From contig NZ_KI911783.1 of NCBI RefSeq assembly GCF_000515415.1, positions 5,629,831 to 5,693,830 of the forward strand: DNA of 64,000 nt, written 5' to 3'. Each line of letters starts with the position of its first letter. Position 1 is the first letter of the stretch. The notes beneath the pieces are model-generated. The model was not told the DNA's origin and did not search any database. It saw only the letters and a program-made list of their open reading frames with translations. A program made the position numbers and the translations under genes. The DNA is from Bradyrhizobium sp. WSM1417 (lineage in GTDB: Bacteria; Pseudomonadota; Alphaproteobacteria; Rhizobiales; Xanthobacteraceae). Of the stretch, positions 56,227-64,000 are shown piece by piece.

Positions 56227-56709
56227 CGTGGCCTCTCATTTTCGTCGCCCGATTTGGGCGCGCCCTCCGGAACGCGGCGACCGCCGCTCCCCGGGTTGAA
56301 TTTTTCGAACCCCGTCTTGGAGGCCGGAGACTCAGTTTCAGGCAGGAATGTCCTGAATCTGTTCTTCAGACCTTCAAAACGCAAAACGACGCGCGGGGCG
56401 CAGGAGCGCGCCCGCCCGTCACAACCATCCTCTTCACGGACTGCAAAAGCCCGAAATAGCTTGCTCTCCCAACGGCTTACAGGGAATGCGGCATCCCTGC
56501 CCACCGCGCTTTCGTGCTGCCGACCCGATATGGGGCGACATTAGTGCAGATTCGAGGGACAAACCCTCAAATCCCCACACTTTTTCGTGTTCGGCCTGCG
56601 TCGGGTCGTTCCGTCGCACGCCTTTTGCATCTCGCCCACCCTTTCGAGGAGTGGACCGAGACCCCGGTTGCGATGATGCTGACCGGGATCTCGTGCCCGT
56701 AAGCGCTGC
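56227..56709. other. 483-bp rplL-rpoB intergenic region
   Basis: No coding frame. It begins with the imperfect hairpin after rplL and is otherwise unremarkable; no clear promoter was found. In other bacteria this interval holds an attenuator and RNase III site that set the ratio of ribosomal to polymerase subunit mRNA. Confidence 0.5.
56658..56692 (-). other. hairpin after rplL, candidate attenuator/processing site
   Basis: GAGACCCCGGT and ACCGGGATCTC pair at 10 of 11 positions across a 13-nt loop, 17 nt past the rplL stop. No U-run follows, so partial termination or processing is more likely than full termination. Confidence 0.45.
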
Positions 56710-57087
56710 TTACTTGAGCTCGACCTTCGCGCCAGCCTTCTCGAGCTGGGCCTTGAGCTTCTCGGCCTCGTCCTTGTTCACGCCTTCCTTGACAGGCTTC
56801 GGCGCGCCCTCGACGAGGTCCTTTGCTTCCTTCAGGCCCAGGCCGGTGATGGCGCGGACTTCCTTGATGACCTCGATCTTCTTGTCGCCGGCGGCGGCAA
56901 GAACGACCGTGAACTCGGTCTTCTCTTCGGCCGGAGCGGCGGCAGCGCCACCACCAGCCGGGCCGGCCACGGCGACAGCCGCGGCAGCCGAAACGCCCCA
57001 CTTCTCTTCGAGGAGCTTCGCGAGTTCGGCAGCTTCGAGCACGGTGAGGCTCGAGAGGTCGTCAACGATCTTCTGCAGGTCAGCCAT
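56710..57087 (-). CDS. rplL: 50S ribosomal protein L7/L12
   Basis: This 125-residue protein has the dimerising N-terminal helices ([20 protein letters not shown]), an Ala/Gly/Pro hinge ([18 protein letters not shown]) and the factor-binding C-domain [40 protein letters not shown]. Multiple dimers sit on L10 and recruit GTPase factors. It follows rplJ by 54 bp. Confidence 0.98.
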   Translation of the reverse strand: MADLQKIVDDLSSLTVLEAAELAKLLEEKWGVSAAAAVAVAGPAGGGAAAAPAEEKTEFTVVLAAAGDKKIEVIKEVRAITGLGLKEAKDLVEGAPKPVKEGVNKDEAEKLKAQLEKAGAKVELK

Positions 57088-57141
57088 TGTTCAGTTTCCT
57101 TGAATGTAAGTCTGGTTCGGGTTTGAGTTTTGCGAAGGGCG

Positions 57142-57660
57142 TCAGGCCGCTTCGCCCTTTGAGGCATAAGCCTGGATGACGCGCGCGAGCTTGCCCGCGG
57201 GCGCGTTGGCGAGCTGAGCGATCTTGGTCGCCGGGGCCACAAGCAGGCCGACGATCTTGGCGCGCAGTTCGTCAAGCGACGGCAGCGAGGCAAGAGCCTT
57301 CACGCCGTCGACATTCAGGACGGTCGTTCCCATCGATCCGCCAATGATGACGAACTTTTCGTTCGCCTTGGCGAATTCGACGGCGACCTTTGGCGCCGCT
57401 ACCGGATCGTCCGAAGTGGCGATCACGGTCGGTCCCTTCAGCATGGGGCCGATGGCAACGACGTCAGTGCCTTCAAGAGCAATTTTGGCGAGACGGTTCT
57501 TCGAGACCTTCACCGAGGCGCCAGCCTGCTTCATCTGCGAGCGCAGCTTCTGCATCTGGACAACGGTAAGGCCGGAATATTGGGCAACGACCGCGACGCT
57601 CGTGGTCTTGAAGACCCCATTGAGCTGTTCGACCGCTTCCTTTTTTGCCGCTCGTTCCAC
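57142..57660 (-). CDS. rplJ: 50S ribosomal protein L10 (GTG start)
   Basis: The GTG at 57660 (GGAAAG 8 nt upstream) gives 172 residues beginning [20 protein letters not shown], which matches the family length; an ATG at 57687 would add nine residues. Other motifs: [35 protein letters not shown], and the C-terminal helix [20 protein letters not shown] that binds L12 dimers. Autoregulation by L10-L12 through the leader is expected from other bacteria. Confidence 0.95.
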   Translation of the reverse strand: MERAAKKEAVEQLNGVFKTTSVAVVAQYSGLTVVQMQKLRSQMKQAGASVKVSKNRLAKIALEGTDVVAIGPMLKGPTVIATSDDPVAAPKVAVEFAKANEKFVIIGGSMGTTVLNVDGVKALASLPSLDELRAKIVGLLVAPATKIAQLANAPAGKLARVIQAYASKGEAA

Positions 57661-58228
57661 AGCAAGCTCTTTCCGGTTGGCGGTCATCGCGAAAGCGGGA
57701 CCGCCGGGTTGCACCCATCGTCCCGCCCAAACCTGAACCTCAGGGCCAAACCCATCGGACACGCCGGGCAAGACGACAATTCAAAGCCTGCCCTCCGGGA
57801 GCCCACAGGGCCCACGGCGTGTCGAGGTCCGAACCAGACCCATTCCGCAACCGACCCCAAGGCGATCACGACGTGAAATCCGGTCTTCACCCGTCTATGC
57901 AGGCATGCGATTAAGCCGTTGAGAAATCGAAATTCCCCGCGAGCGCCTGCAGTCTTGGACAGGACAAGGTCAGCCGGCGAACCGCCCGACCTCTGCCCGC
58001 ATCCCACACCCGACGAATTTCCCTCCTTTCCAGCAAATCCTCACGGACGCCCTGAAAAGGAATGATCTCCATCGCTTGTTTTCGGAATGCGTGCACGAAC
58101 GCGCCAGCCGAGGCCGGCACGTCCGGAAGCGGTTCTTTAACCGCTCGGGGCCTGCTTGCCAAGAGCAAAATTCACACCAGTTCCAATCCGTTGCCGCTGG
58201 CGCTTGACCCGGGCCGACAAGGTCCGAT
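57661..58228. other. 568-bp leader/intergenic region before rplJ
   Basis: No credible coding frame on either strand. It holds a candidate promoter (58134-58162) and presumably the L10-L12 target leader; I could not resolve a specific fold. Confidence 0.45.
58134..58162 (-). promoter_or_regulatory. candidate rplJ-rplL promoter
   Basis: On the minus strand TTGGCA (58162-58157), 17-bp spacer, TAAAGA (58139-58134). An AGCGGTT/AACCGCT inverted repeat overlaps the -10 box. The leader would be about 465 nt. Confidence 0.4.
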
Positions 58229-59182
58229 TCAGGCTCCTTTGACCGCGTAAGGCAGCGGCTGGCCCTCGAAAAATGCGGTCAGGTTCGCCAGCACGCAGTT
58301 CTGCATGGCGACGTGCGATTCGAGGGTGTGGCCGCCGATATGGGGGGCGAACACGACGTTGGGCCGCGACGTCAGCCCGTCGGGGGCGTGCGGCTCCTTC
58401 TCGTAGACGTCGAGACCGGCTCCAGCGATGGTCTTTTCGGTGAGCGCCACCACCAGGGCTTTCTCATCGATCACCGAGCCGCGGGAGATGTTGACGACAT
58501 AGCCGTCCGCCCCGAGGCGCTTGAGGATAACGGCGCTGACGGCATGCTGGGTCTCGGCTCCTGCCCGGACCGCAATCATCAGCACACTGCACCAGTCGGC
58601 CAGCGCCTCCAGCGTCGGGAAATATTGATAGGGCAGATCGTATTTGCTGCGGCTGAAATAGCCGATTTCGCTCTCGAAGGATGCGCAGCGCGCTGCGATC
58701 TTGCGGCCGATCTCGCCCATGCCGTAGACGCCGATGCGGCGGCCCGGCATCCCGGCCTGCGGGCGCATCATCGGCGAGGGCTTTGAGGCGGCCCAATCGC
58801 CGCTTCGGACGTACCGGTCGGCAACCAGGATTCGCCGCGTCGTCGCGAGCATCAGCGTCATCGCGATGTCGGCGACGGAGGCCGCATTGGCGCCCGGGCT
58901 ATGTCCGACCGCGATGTTGCGGGCAGCAGCGGCCTTCAGGTCAACACCGTCATAGCCAGTGCCGTAGCAGACGATGGCACCGAGCTTCGGAAACAGGTCC
59001 ATCGCCTCCGCGCCCAGCGGCGTGCCGCCGGCCGTGAGCACCGCGCGGATACCGCCGAGCGCGTCGGCCGAAAACATCTCGCTCGCCGGCTTGCCGCCGG
59101 TGTCGAGCAGCTCGAACCGCTCGGCGAAGCGCGCCATCATCGTCTTGGGAAAGCGCGAGTAGATCAGGACCTTGTCAGTCAT
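58229..59182 (-). CDS. D-isomer-specific 2-hydroxyacid dehydrogenase
   Basis: This 317-residue protein has the catalytic-domain N-terminus (TDKVLIYSRFPKTMMARFAE) and CYGTGYDGVDLKAAAARNIA, the cofactor motif IGVYGMGEIGRKIAAR (GxGxxG) and the Arg-Glu-His catalytic set in NISRGSVID, LDVYEKEPHAPD and PHIGGHTLE. It reduces a 2-keto acid such as glyoxylate or hydroxypyruvate with NAD(P)H; the specific substrate is unclear. It lies between rplA and rplJ, which are normally adjacent, and is separated from rplA by a 13-bp perfect hairpin. Confidence 0.92.
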   Translation of the reverse strand: MTDKVLIYSRFPKTMMARFAERFELLDTGGKPASEMFSADALGGIRAVLTAGGTPLGAEAMDLFPKLGAIVCYGTGYDGVDLKAAAARNIAVGHSPGANAASVADIAMTLMLATTRRILVADRYVRSGDWAASKPSPMMRPQAGMPGRRIGVYGMGEIGRKIAARCASFESEIGYFSRSKYDLPYQYFPTLEALADWCSVLMIAVRAGAETQHAVSAVILKRLGADGYVVNISRGSVIDEKALVVALTEKTIAGAGLDVYEKEPHAPDGLTSRPNVVFAPHIGGHTLESHVAMQNCVLANLTAFFEGQPLPYAVKGA

Positions 59183-59216
59183 TGTTCTTGTTTCCGGTGA
59201 ACGCCGTCACAAACGA

Positions 59217-59252
59217 CGAGGGGCGGAATCGGTTGCCCAATTCCGCCCCTCG
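59217..59252 (-). terminator. 13-bp hairpin between rplA and the dehydrogenase gene
   Basis: CGAGGGGCGGAAT and ATTCCGCCCCTCG pair perfectly around a 10-nt loop, 20 nt past the rplA stop; on the minus strand TCGTTTGTG follows. Stable enough to end or attenuate the rplKA transcript, though the U-tract is poor. Confidence 0.55.
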
Positions 59253-59272
59253 CCTCATGTCGTTTCCAAACC

Positions 59273-59965
59273 TTAGCCGAGAATGGTGCCCGGCTCGACC
59301 TTCACGCCGGGACCCATCGACGAGGACACCGCAACGCGCTGGATGTAGGTGCCCTTGGAACCGGCCGGCTTGGCCTTGGAGACAGCGTCAGCGAGAGCCT
59401 TGATGTTCTCGACCAGTTTTTCCTCGGTGAACGAGGCCTTGCCGACGCCAGCCTGCAGGATGCCGGCCTTCTCGACGCGGAACTCGACCGACCCGCCCTT
59501 GGCGCCCTTCACGGCGCCGGTGACGTCCATGGTCACGGTGCCGATCTTCGGGTTCGGCATCAGGCCGCGCGGGCCGAGCACCTTACCGAGGCGGCCGACC
59601 AGCGGCATCATGTCGGGGGTTGCGATACAGCGGTCGAAATCGATCGTGCCGTTCTGCACCTTCTCGACCAGGTCCTCGGCGCCGACGACATCGGCACCCG
59701 CAGCCTTGGCCTCGTCGGCCTTGGCGCCGCGGGCGAACACGCCGACGCGGAGCGTACGGCCGGTGCCGTTCGGCAGGGTCACGACACCGCGGACCATCTG
59801 GTCGGCGTGACGCGGATCGACGCCGAGATTGATTGCGACCTCGATGGTCTCGTCGAACTTCGCTTTCGCGCGTTCCTTGACCATCTTGATGGCGTCCGCG
59901 AGCGGGTAAAGCTTTTCGCGATCAATACCTTCGCGGGCTTTGTTCAAACGCTTTCCGATTGCCAT
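59273..59965 (-). CDS. rplA: 50S ribosomal protein L1
   Basis: This 230-residue protein has [60 protein letters not shown] and the rRNA/mRNA-binding [21 protein letters not shown]1 is the mobile stalk near the E site and in Escherichia coli represses the rplKA mRNA. Gap to rplK is 6 bp. Confidence 0.98.
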   Translation of the reverse strand: MAIGKRLNKAREGIDREKLYPLADAIKMVKERAKAKFDETIEVAINLGVDPRHADQMVRGVVTLPNGTGRTLRVGVFARGAKADEAKAAGADVVGAEDLVEKVQNGTIDFDRCIATPDMMPLVGRLGKVLGPRGLMPNPKIGTVTMDVTGAVKGAKGGSVEFRVEKAGILQAGVGKASFTEEKLVENIKALADAVSKAKPAGSKGTYIQRVAVSSSMGPGVKVEPGTILG

Positions 59966-59971
59966 GAGCCC

Positions 59972-60400
59972 TTACCCCGCCACTTCCAGACCCATCGAAC
60001 GGGCAGAGCCCTCGACCATCTTCATGGCCGACTCGATCGAGTCGCAATTGAGATCCTTCATCTTCTTCTCGGCGATCTCGCGCACCTGCGCTTTGGTCAC
60101 CGCACCCGCCTTGTCACGGCCCGGCGCCTTGGAGCCGGACTGGATCTTGGCAGCCTGCTTGAGGAAGAAGGACATCGGCGGCGTCTTCATCTCGAACGTG
60201 AACGAACGATCGGCGTAGATCGTGATCACGACGGGAATGGGGGTGTTCTTCTCTTCCTTCTGGGTCTGGGCGTTGAACGCCTTGCAGAACTCCATGATGT
60301 TGAGACCGCGCTGACCGAGCGCGGGACCGATCGGGGGCGAAGGATTCGCCGCACCGGCCGGGACCTGAAGCTTCAGGTATCCGGTCACTTTCTTTGCCAT
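59972..60400 (-). CDS. rplK: 50S ribosomal protein L11
   Basis: This 142-residue protein has [40 protein letters not shown] and the C-domain [40 protein letters not shown]. It forms the GTPase-associated centre with 23S helices 43-44, and the N-terminal Pro-rich region is the thiostrepton-binding face. Confidence 0.98.
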   Translation of the reverse strand: MAKKVTGYLKLQVPAGAANPSPPIGPALGQRGLNIMEFCKAFNAQTQKEEKNTPIPVVITIYADRSFTFEMKTPPMSFFLKQAAKIQSGSKAPGRDKAGAVTKAQVREIAEKKMKDLNCDSIESAMKMVEGSARSMGLEVAG

Positions 60401-60530
60401 GTATCACTCCTGTTGGGCCGGCTTGGGCCGGCGGTTTCAGGTTCGTGGTCTGGGTTGGATGCGGCTGGCAACCGCCCTCTCCCTCCCACGGCCTCTTGTT
60501 GCGCGAGACCGAAGCCTCACGCCTGCCCGA

Positions 60531-61085
60531 TCAGACCTTCTCGACCTGACCGAATTCCAGTTCGACCGGCGTGGCGCGGCCGAAGATCGACACGGCGACC
60601 TTCACGCGCGAGCGCGCCTCGTCGATTTCCTCGACCACACCCGAGAACGAGGCAAACGGGCCGTCGGCCACGCGCACGTTCTCGCCGATCTCGAACGATA
60701 CCGACGCCTTCGGCCGTTCCACGCCCTCCTGCACCTGGTGCAGGATGCGCATGGCCTCGGCTTCCGAGATCGGCATCGGCTTGTTTTCCGCGCCGAGAAA
60801 GCCGGTCACCTTCGGCGTATTCTTGATCAGATGAAACGCCTCGTCGGTCAGCTTCATCTTCACCAGCACGTAGCCCGGGAAGAACTTGCGCTCGGCGTCG
60901 ATCTTGCGGCCGCGGCGCACTTCCGTGACCTTCTCGGTCGGAACCAGCACCAGCTCGAACAGCTCCTCGAGCCCGCGCTGCTTGGCCTGCTCGCGGATCG
61001 ATTCGGCGACCTTCTTCTCGAAGTTCGAATAGGCGTGGACGATGTACCAGCGCTTGTCAGACAATTGAGCCGTTGCTGTTGCCAT
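60531..61085 (-). CDS. nusG: transcription elongation/antitermination factor NusG
   Basis: This 184-residue protein has the NGN domain (RWYIVHAYSNFEKKVAESIR, FFPGYVLVKMKLTDEAFHLI) and the C-terminal KOW domain (GENVRVADGPFASFSGVVEE, IFGRATPVELEFGQVEKV), which binds S10 (rpsJ) or Rho. Start overlaps the secE stop by one base (TGATG). Confidence 0.98.
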   Translation of the reverse strand: MATATAQLSDKRWYIVHAYSNFEKKVAESIREQAKQRGLEELFELVLVPTEKVTEVRRGRKIDAERKFFPGYVLVKMKLTDEAFHLIKNTPKVTGFLGAENKPMPISEAEAMRILHQVQEGVERPKASVSFEIGENVRVADGPFASFSGVVEEIDEARSRVKVAVSIFGRATPVELEFGQVEKV

Positions 61086-61276
61086 CAGTGAATGCCCAGA
61101 AGGAAGGTGATGAGGACGCGGATGATCTGGTCGGCGGCGAAGAAGAAGATCGAGGCCACGGCGACCATGACGAACACCATGATGGTGGTGATCGTGGTCT
61201 CGCGGCGGGTCGGCCAGGTGACCTTGGCGGTCTCCGAGCGCACTTCCTGCAAGAACTTGAACGGGCTGACTGCCAT
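61085..61276 (-). CDS. secE: preprotein translocase subunit SecE
   Basis: This 63-residue protein is the short single-TM form: amphipathic SPFKFLQEVRSETAKVTWPT, then RRETTITTIMVFVMVAVASI and IFFFAADQIIRVLITFL. It clamps SecY. It is co-transcribed and translationally coupled with nusG. No tRNA-Trp gene, often found upstream, is present. Confidence 0.96.
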   Translation of the reverse strand: MAVSPFKFLQEVRSETAKVTWPTRRETTITTIMVFVMVAVASIFFFAADQIIRVLITFLLGIH

Positions 61277-61652
61277 CGTTTGATGTCCAACGTCCGTCGA
61301 CAGACGCGAATGAATTTCAGGGATCCGAACAGCCGCCGTTGGCCCAGCCCTCTGTCGAAGGATGAGCCGGAAATCGGGCTCGATTGTTCGGGGATTTCAA
61401 AGCCGCGCCGGAGATCCGCGTCTAACGGGCCGGCTGCGAGTGCGCGGTATCTACTGCGGATGGGACCAAAGGTCAAGATAGAGAGGGCCCGCGCGGGCAA
61501 AGCGACCTCCGCGGGCGCCCGGCCAGAGATCAGGCCGATCAAGGGCTTATCTCCCCCCTGCAATGCGTCGTCCCAAGGCCACGGCCGGTTACCTGCAGAA
61601 CGACATACCGGGCTCCCCCTCACCTGCTCCCCCCTTTAGCGCCCCTTCAAGG
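61277..61652. other. 376-bp promoter region of secE-nusG
   Basis: No coding frame or tRNA could be supported. The region contains the secE promoter (61448-61476) and a GC-rich remainder without clear structure. Confidence 0.5.
61448..61476 (-). promoter_or_regulatory. sigma70-type promoter of secE-nusG
   Basis: On the minus strand TTGACC (61476-61471), exactly 17 bp, TAGATA (61453-61448). Transcription would start near 61440, about 165 nt before secE. Confidence 0.72.
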
Positions 61653-62921
61653 TCAGTCGGCCCGTTCAATCGTCGAAATGCCCGGTAACGGCACAACGAA
61701 CTTTCCGCCGCCGGCGAAATAGCCGGCATGCTTGGCCCGGATCGGATCCACATAGCGCCAGGCGAAGACGACGACGAAGGCCGGCTTGCGCTCGTAAAGG
61801 GCGGCGGGCGGCAGGATCGGGATGTCATACCCCGGGCCGGCCATGACGTTCCCCTTCTTGGGGTCGTCGTCCACCAGGAAGTCGATCTTGTTCTCCAGGC
61901 CGAACTGCGGCAGCAGCGTCGTGGTCCCGACCGAGACGCCGTAGCCGGCGACGAGCTGGCCGCGCGCATGGGCGGCATCGGCCATCGCGACCAACTCGTC
62001 GCGGATGGCGGCGATCCTCTTCGCATAGGGCACATAGTAGGCCGGCTGGTCGACGCCGAGCCGGTCTTCCTCGGCAATGAAGCGCGCGACCTCCGCGGAC
62101 GGCGTCTTCGCGCCGCCGGCACGCTGCACCGTCACCCGGATCGAGCCGCCCTTGGTCTCGATGTGCTGGACGTCGATCACCTCCATGCCGAGCCGCGCGA
62201 AGAAGCGCGTCAGCGGCTTGATGTTAAAATACGACAGATGCTCGTGATAGACGGTGTCGAGAAGGTTCTTCTCGGTGACGTCGACGCCATACTGCGTTTC
62301 GAAAACGAACAGCCCGTCCGGCGCAAGCACGTCACGAACCCCGATCACCAGCGGGTCGAGATTGTCGACATTGGCGATCATGTTGTTGGCGATCACGACG
62401 CTGGCCGCGCCATGGCTTTGCAGGATGCGGCGACCGATGGCATCGGTGAAGAAATCGCCGATGGTCTCGATTCCCGCTTCCGTCGCACGCCGCGCGATGT
62501 CGACGGCGGGATCGACGCCCAGCACCCGCATGCCGCGTTCCCTAAAAAAACCGAGCAGCGATCCGTCGTTGCTGCCGAGCTCGACGACCAGCGAGCCTGG
62601 CGCGATGGCGAACCGGCTGACGACGTCGCCGGCGTAGCCTGCGAAGTGCTCCCGCAGGCCAAGCGAGAGCGAGGTGGTGTAGACGTAGTTTCGGTACTGG
62701 ATCTCTGGATTGCCGACGTGGAGAATCTGCAGGTGGCCGCAATCTGCGCACAGGTGCAGCGCCATCGGCACCGCAGCCCGAAAGACGGGATCGTCGACGC
62801 TTGCATCCGGCACCTGGAAGTTCGGCGTGCCAATGGGCATGCCTGCCATCGGGACGACAAGCTCTTGCTTGTCCGAATGACAGAGGCGGCAGGTATGGCG
62901 GACGTAAAACAGGTTTTTCAT
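61653..62921 (-). CDS. C-methyltransferase of the NDP-sugar (TylCIII-like) family
   Basis: The start ATG 62921 gives 422 residues; ATG 62945 would add eight. Residues 1-75 carry two CxxC pairs (Cys11/14 and Cys58/61), a zinc ribbon typical of this family. The SAM domain follows with LVVELGSNDGSLLGFF (motif I at about 112-125) and NMIANVDNLDPLVIGVRDVL. The TylCIII-like active-site motif YHEHLSYF is present. A Rossmann-type C-terminal domain (about 290-410) has GYGVSVGTTTLLPQFGLENK. It probably methylates a sugar nucleotide on carbon. Neither start has a strong ribosome site. Confidence 0.88.
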   Translation of the reverse strand: MKNLFYVRHTCRLCHSDKQELVVPMAGMPIGTPNFQVPDASVDDPVFRAAVPMALHLCADCGHLQILHVGNPEIQYRNYVYTTSLSLGLREHFAGYAGDVVSRFAIAPGSLVVELGSNDGSLLGFFRERGMRVLGVDPAVDIARRATEAGIETIGDFFTDAIGRRILQSHGAASVVIANNMIANVDNLDPLVIGVRDVLAPDGLFVFETQYGVDVTEKNLLDTVYHEHLSYFNIKPLTRFFARLGMEVIDVQHIETKGGSIRVTVQRAGGAKTPSAEVARFIAEEDRLGVDQPAYYVPYAKRIAAIRDELVAMADAAHARGQLVAGYGVSVGTTTLLPQFGLENKIDFLVDDDPKKGNVMAGPGYDIPILPPAALYERKPAFVVVFAWRYVDPIRAKHAGYFAGGGKFVVPLPGISTIERAD

Positions 62922-62997
62922 CGTAGGACCGTGCAACGGAGACATGCGAGCGGGCGAGGCAATCTCACCCCGTGGTGATCAGATCGAGGGCACCGCC

Positions 62998-63609
62998 TCA
63001 AGAGGCCGGATATTCCGCGCGACCGATGATGAGGTCGATCGCGGCCATCATCCAGAACTGATGCGTGGTCTCGACGATGTTGTAGCTGCGGCTGTCGACG
63101 TAATAATTGACGTCGCCGAGATAGCGCAGCGGATTCTCCGCGTTCATGCCCGACAGCGTGATCACATCGAGCTTCGTCGTCCGCGCCTGCGCGACCGCAT
63201 TGAGAATGTTCTTCGAACGTCCCGACGAGCTGATTGCGACGAGGCAATCGCCGGCGCGTGCGTTCAGCCTCACAGCATGCGCAAGCCAGTCCTCGAAACC
63301 GTAGTCATTGGCGAGGCACGACATCATGCTGGCATCGCTGAAGCAGAGTGCGGGCACCGCTGCGTTCTTCGCCAGATCGATTGCGAGATGGGAGGCGATG
63401 CCGGCCGAGCCTCCATTGCCGATGAAGATGACGCGGCCGCCCTGCTCGCGCGCGCGCAACCAGACCGTGCGGGTGGCGGAAATCCTGGCGAAAACCCCAT
63501 CGTCAATTGCCGTCGCACGGTGGAGGCGCCCTACGTAGTCGTCAAGGAAAGCCTTGTGATCGGGATCGACGGACTCGGCAGGCATGGGCACGCGGCTCGA
63601 CGGCGACAT
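62998..63609 (-). CDS. SIS-domain sugar phosphate isomerase (GmhA-like)
   Basis: ATG 63609 (AGGAC 5 nt upstream) gives 203 residues, close to GmhA length; a GTG at 63696 and a later ATG at 63585 are alternatives. The SIS domain has GGRVIFIGNGGSAGIASHLA, ALCFSDASMMSCLANDYGFE and CLVAISSSGRSKNILNAVAQ, then DVITLSGMNAENPL. Family members convert sedoheptulose-7-phosphate or bind phosphosugars. With the neighbouring methyltransferase and epimerase it suggests nucleotide-sugar biosynthesis. Exact substrate unproven. Confidence 0.85.
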   Translation of the reverse strand: MSPSSRVPMPAESVDPDHKAFLDDYVGRLHRATAIDDGVFARISATRTVWLRAREQGGRVIFIGNGGSAGIASHLAIDLAKNAAVPALCFSDASMMSCLANDYGFEDWLAHAVRLNARAGDCLVAISSSGRSKNILNAVAQARTTKLDVITLSGMNAENPLRYLGDVNYYVDSRSYNIVETTHQFWMMAAIDLIIGRAEYPAS

Positions 63610-63746
63610 GACGTCCTGATACCGGCTATCACCAGCGATTGCAAAGGTATATTGCCTTCGAAGCCGACTAGCAGCCGATTCGGTTTCCACCTTCACTCAA
63701 CATTGGCGGGCCTGTTTCGCTGGGCATTCGCATCACGGATGTTCCT

Positions 63747-64000
63747 ATGAAATGCATCGTTACCGGTGGCGCCGGCTTCATCGGCAGTCACCTCGTCGAC
63801 CGCCTCCTCGACGACGGCCACGAGGTCGTCGCGCTCGACAATTTCGTGATCGGACGCCCCGAAAATCTGGCCTCGCGCGTCGATTCTGATCGACTGAAGA
63901 TCGTGCGGGCAGACGTCACCGAACGCGAATCGATCAAGCCGCATTTCGACGGCATCGACTGGGTATTCCATCTCGCAGCGCTGGCCGACATCGTTCCCTC
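63747..64000 (+). CDS. NAD-dependent epimerase/dehydratase, N-terminal part
   Basis: ATG 63747 opens a frame that runs off the window after 84 codons. It begins MKCIVTGGAGFIGSHLVDRL with the GxxGxxG nucleotide loop, followed by HEVVALDNFVIGRPENL, the ADV contact and VFHLAALADIVP, all typical of UDP-glucose 4-epimerase-type extended SDRs. Catalytic Tyr/Lys lie beyond the window. It is divergent from the SIS gene. Confidence 0.88.
   Translation, partial: MKCIVTGGAGFIGSHLVDRLLDDGHEVVALDNFVIGRPENLASRVDSDRLKIVRADVTERESIKPHFDGIDWVFHLAALADIVP

Noticed and set aside
61277..61652. Expected tRNA-Trp upstream of secE
   Set aside because: No cloverleaf with a CCA anticodon arm or the usual TGGTTCGAG T-arm could be found on either strand.

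Overview
The window reads as a chromosomal segment of a high-GC alphaproteobacterium of the order Hyphomicrobiales, most likely Bradyrhizobium or a close relative such as Rhodopseudomonas. The evidence is the gene order of the ribosomal supercluster, the rplQ-side neighbours degP, rarA, rluA-type synthase and ATP12, the small GCG..CRP secreted protein, and dispersed palindromes of a type I associate with Bradyrhizobium genomes. This assignment is inference from sequence style and family recall, not from a search. No tRNA, rRNA, CRISPR array, insertion sequence or phage gene was found.

Left part (1-21.6 kb): accessory and housekeeping genes. These are an alpha/beta hydrolase tail, two small exported proteins, a glutathione S-transferase, the carboxyltransferase subunit of an acyl-CoA carboxylase (pccB-like), a DUF4260 membrane protein, a secreted dienelactone-hydrolase-like enzyme, a carboxymuconolactone-decarboxylase-like protein and a class D beta-lactamase. 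Then comes a dense minus-strand run (16.1 to 8.95 kb): degP, rarA, a HigA-type regulator, an RluA-family synthase, ATP12, a FliK-like hook-length protein and a small FlhB-tail protein. A porin, a quinone-oxidoreductase-like enzyme, a ClC transporter, a DUF1330 protein and an SDR dehydrogenase follow.

Central part (22.3-61.3 kb): on the minus strand, in transcription order, secE-nusG-rplK-rplA, a 2-hydroxyacid dehydrogenase, rplJ-rplL-rpoB-rpoC, a three-gene non-ribosomal module, then rpsL-rpsG-fusA-tuf-rpsJ-rplC-rplD-rplW-rplB-rpsS-rplV-rpsC-rplP-rpmC-rpsQ-rplN-rplX-rplE-rpsN-rpsH-rplF-rplR-rpsE-rpmD-rplO-secY-adk-rpsM-rpsK-rpoA-rplQ. This is the complete transcription/translation supercluster with two insertions. 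Sigma70-like promoters are visible before secE and rpsM, and weaker candidates before rplJ and rpsL. Several joints carry GC-rich hairpins without U-tracts.

The most unusual content is the module between rpoC and rpsL (42.2-47.6 kb). It encodes a FAD oxidoreductase fused to a SAM methyltransferase, an ABC exporter with acidic tails at both ends, and a convergent FAD monooxygenase-like protein. The last 24 residues of that protein are a serine-rich tail encoded antisense to the acidic tail of the ABC protein. It looks like a small tailoring-and-export system of unknown product. A second oddity is an adenylate kinase with a histone H1-like lysine/alanine tail of about 97 residues.

Right edge (61.6-64 kb): a C-methyltransferase, a SIS-domain sugar isomerase and the start of an NAD-dependent sugar epimerase, probably the edge of a nucleotide-sugar or surface-polysaccharide locus continuing outside the window.
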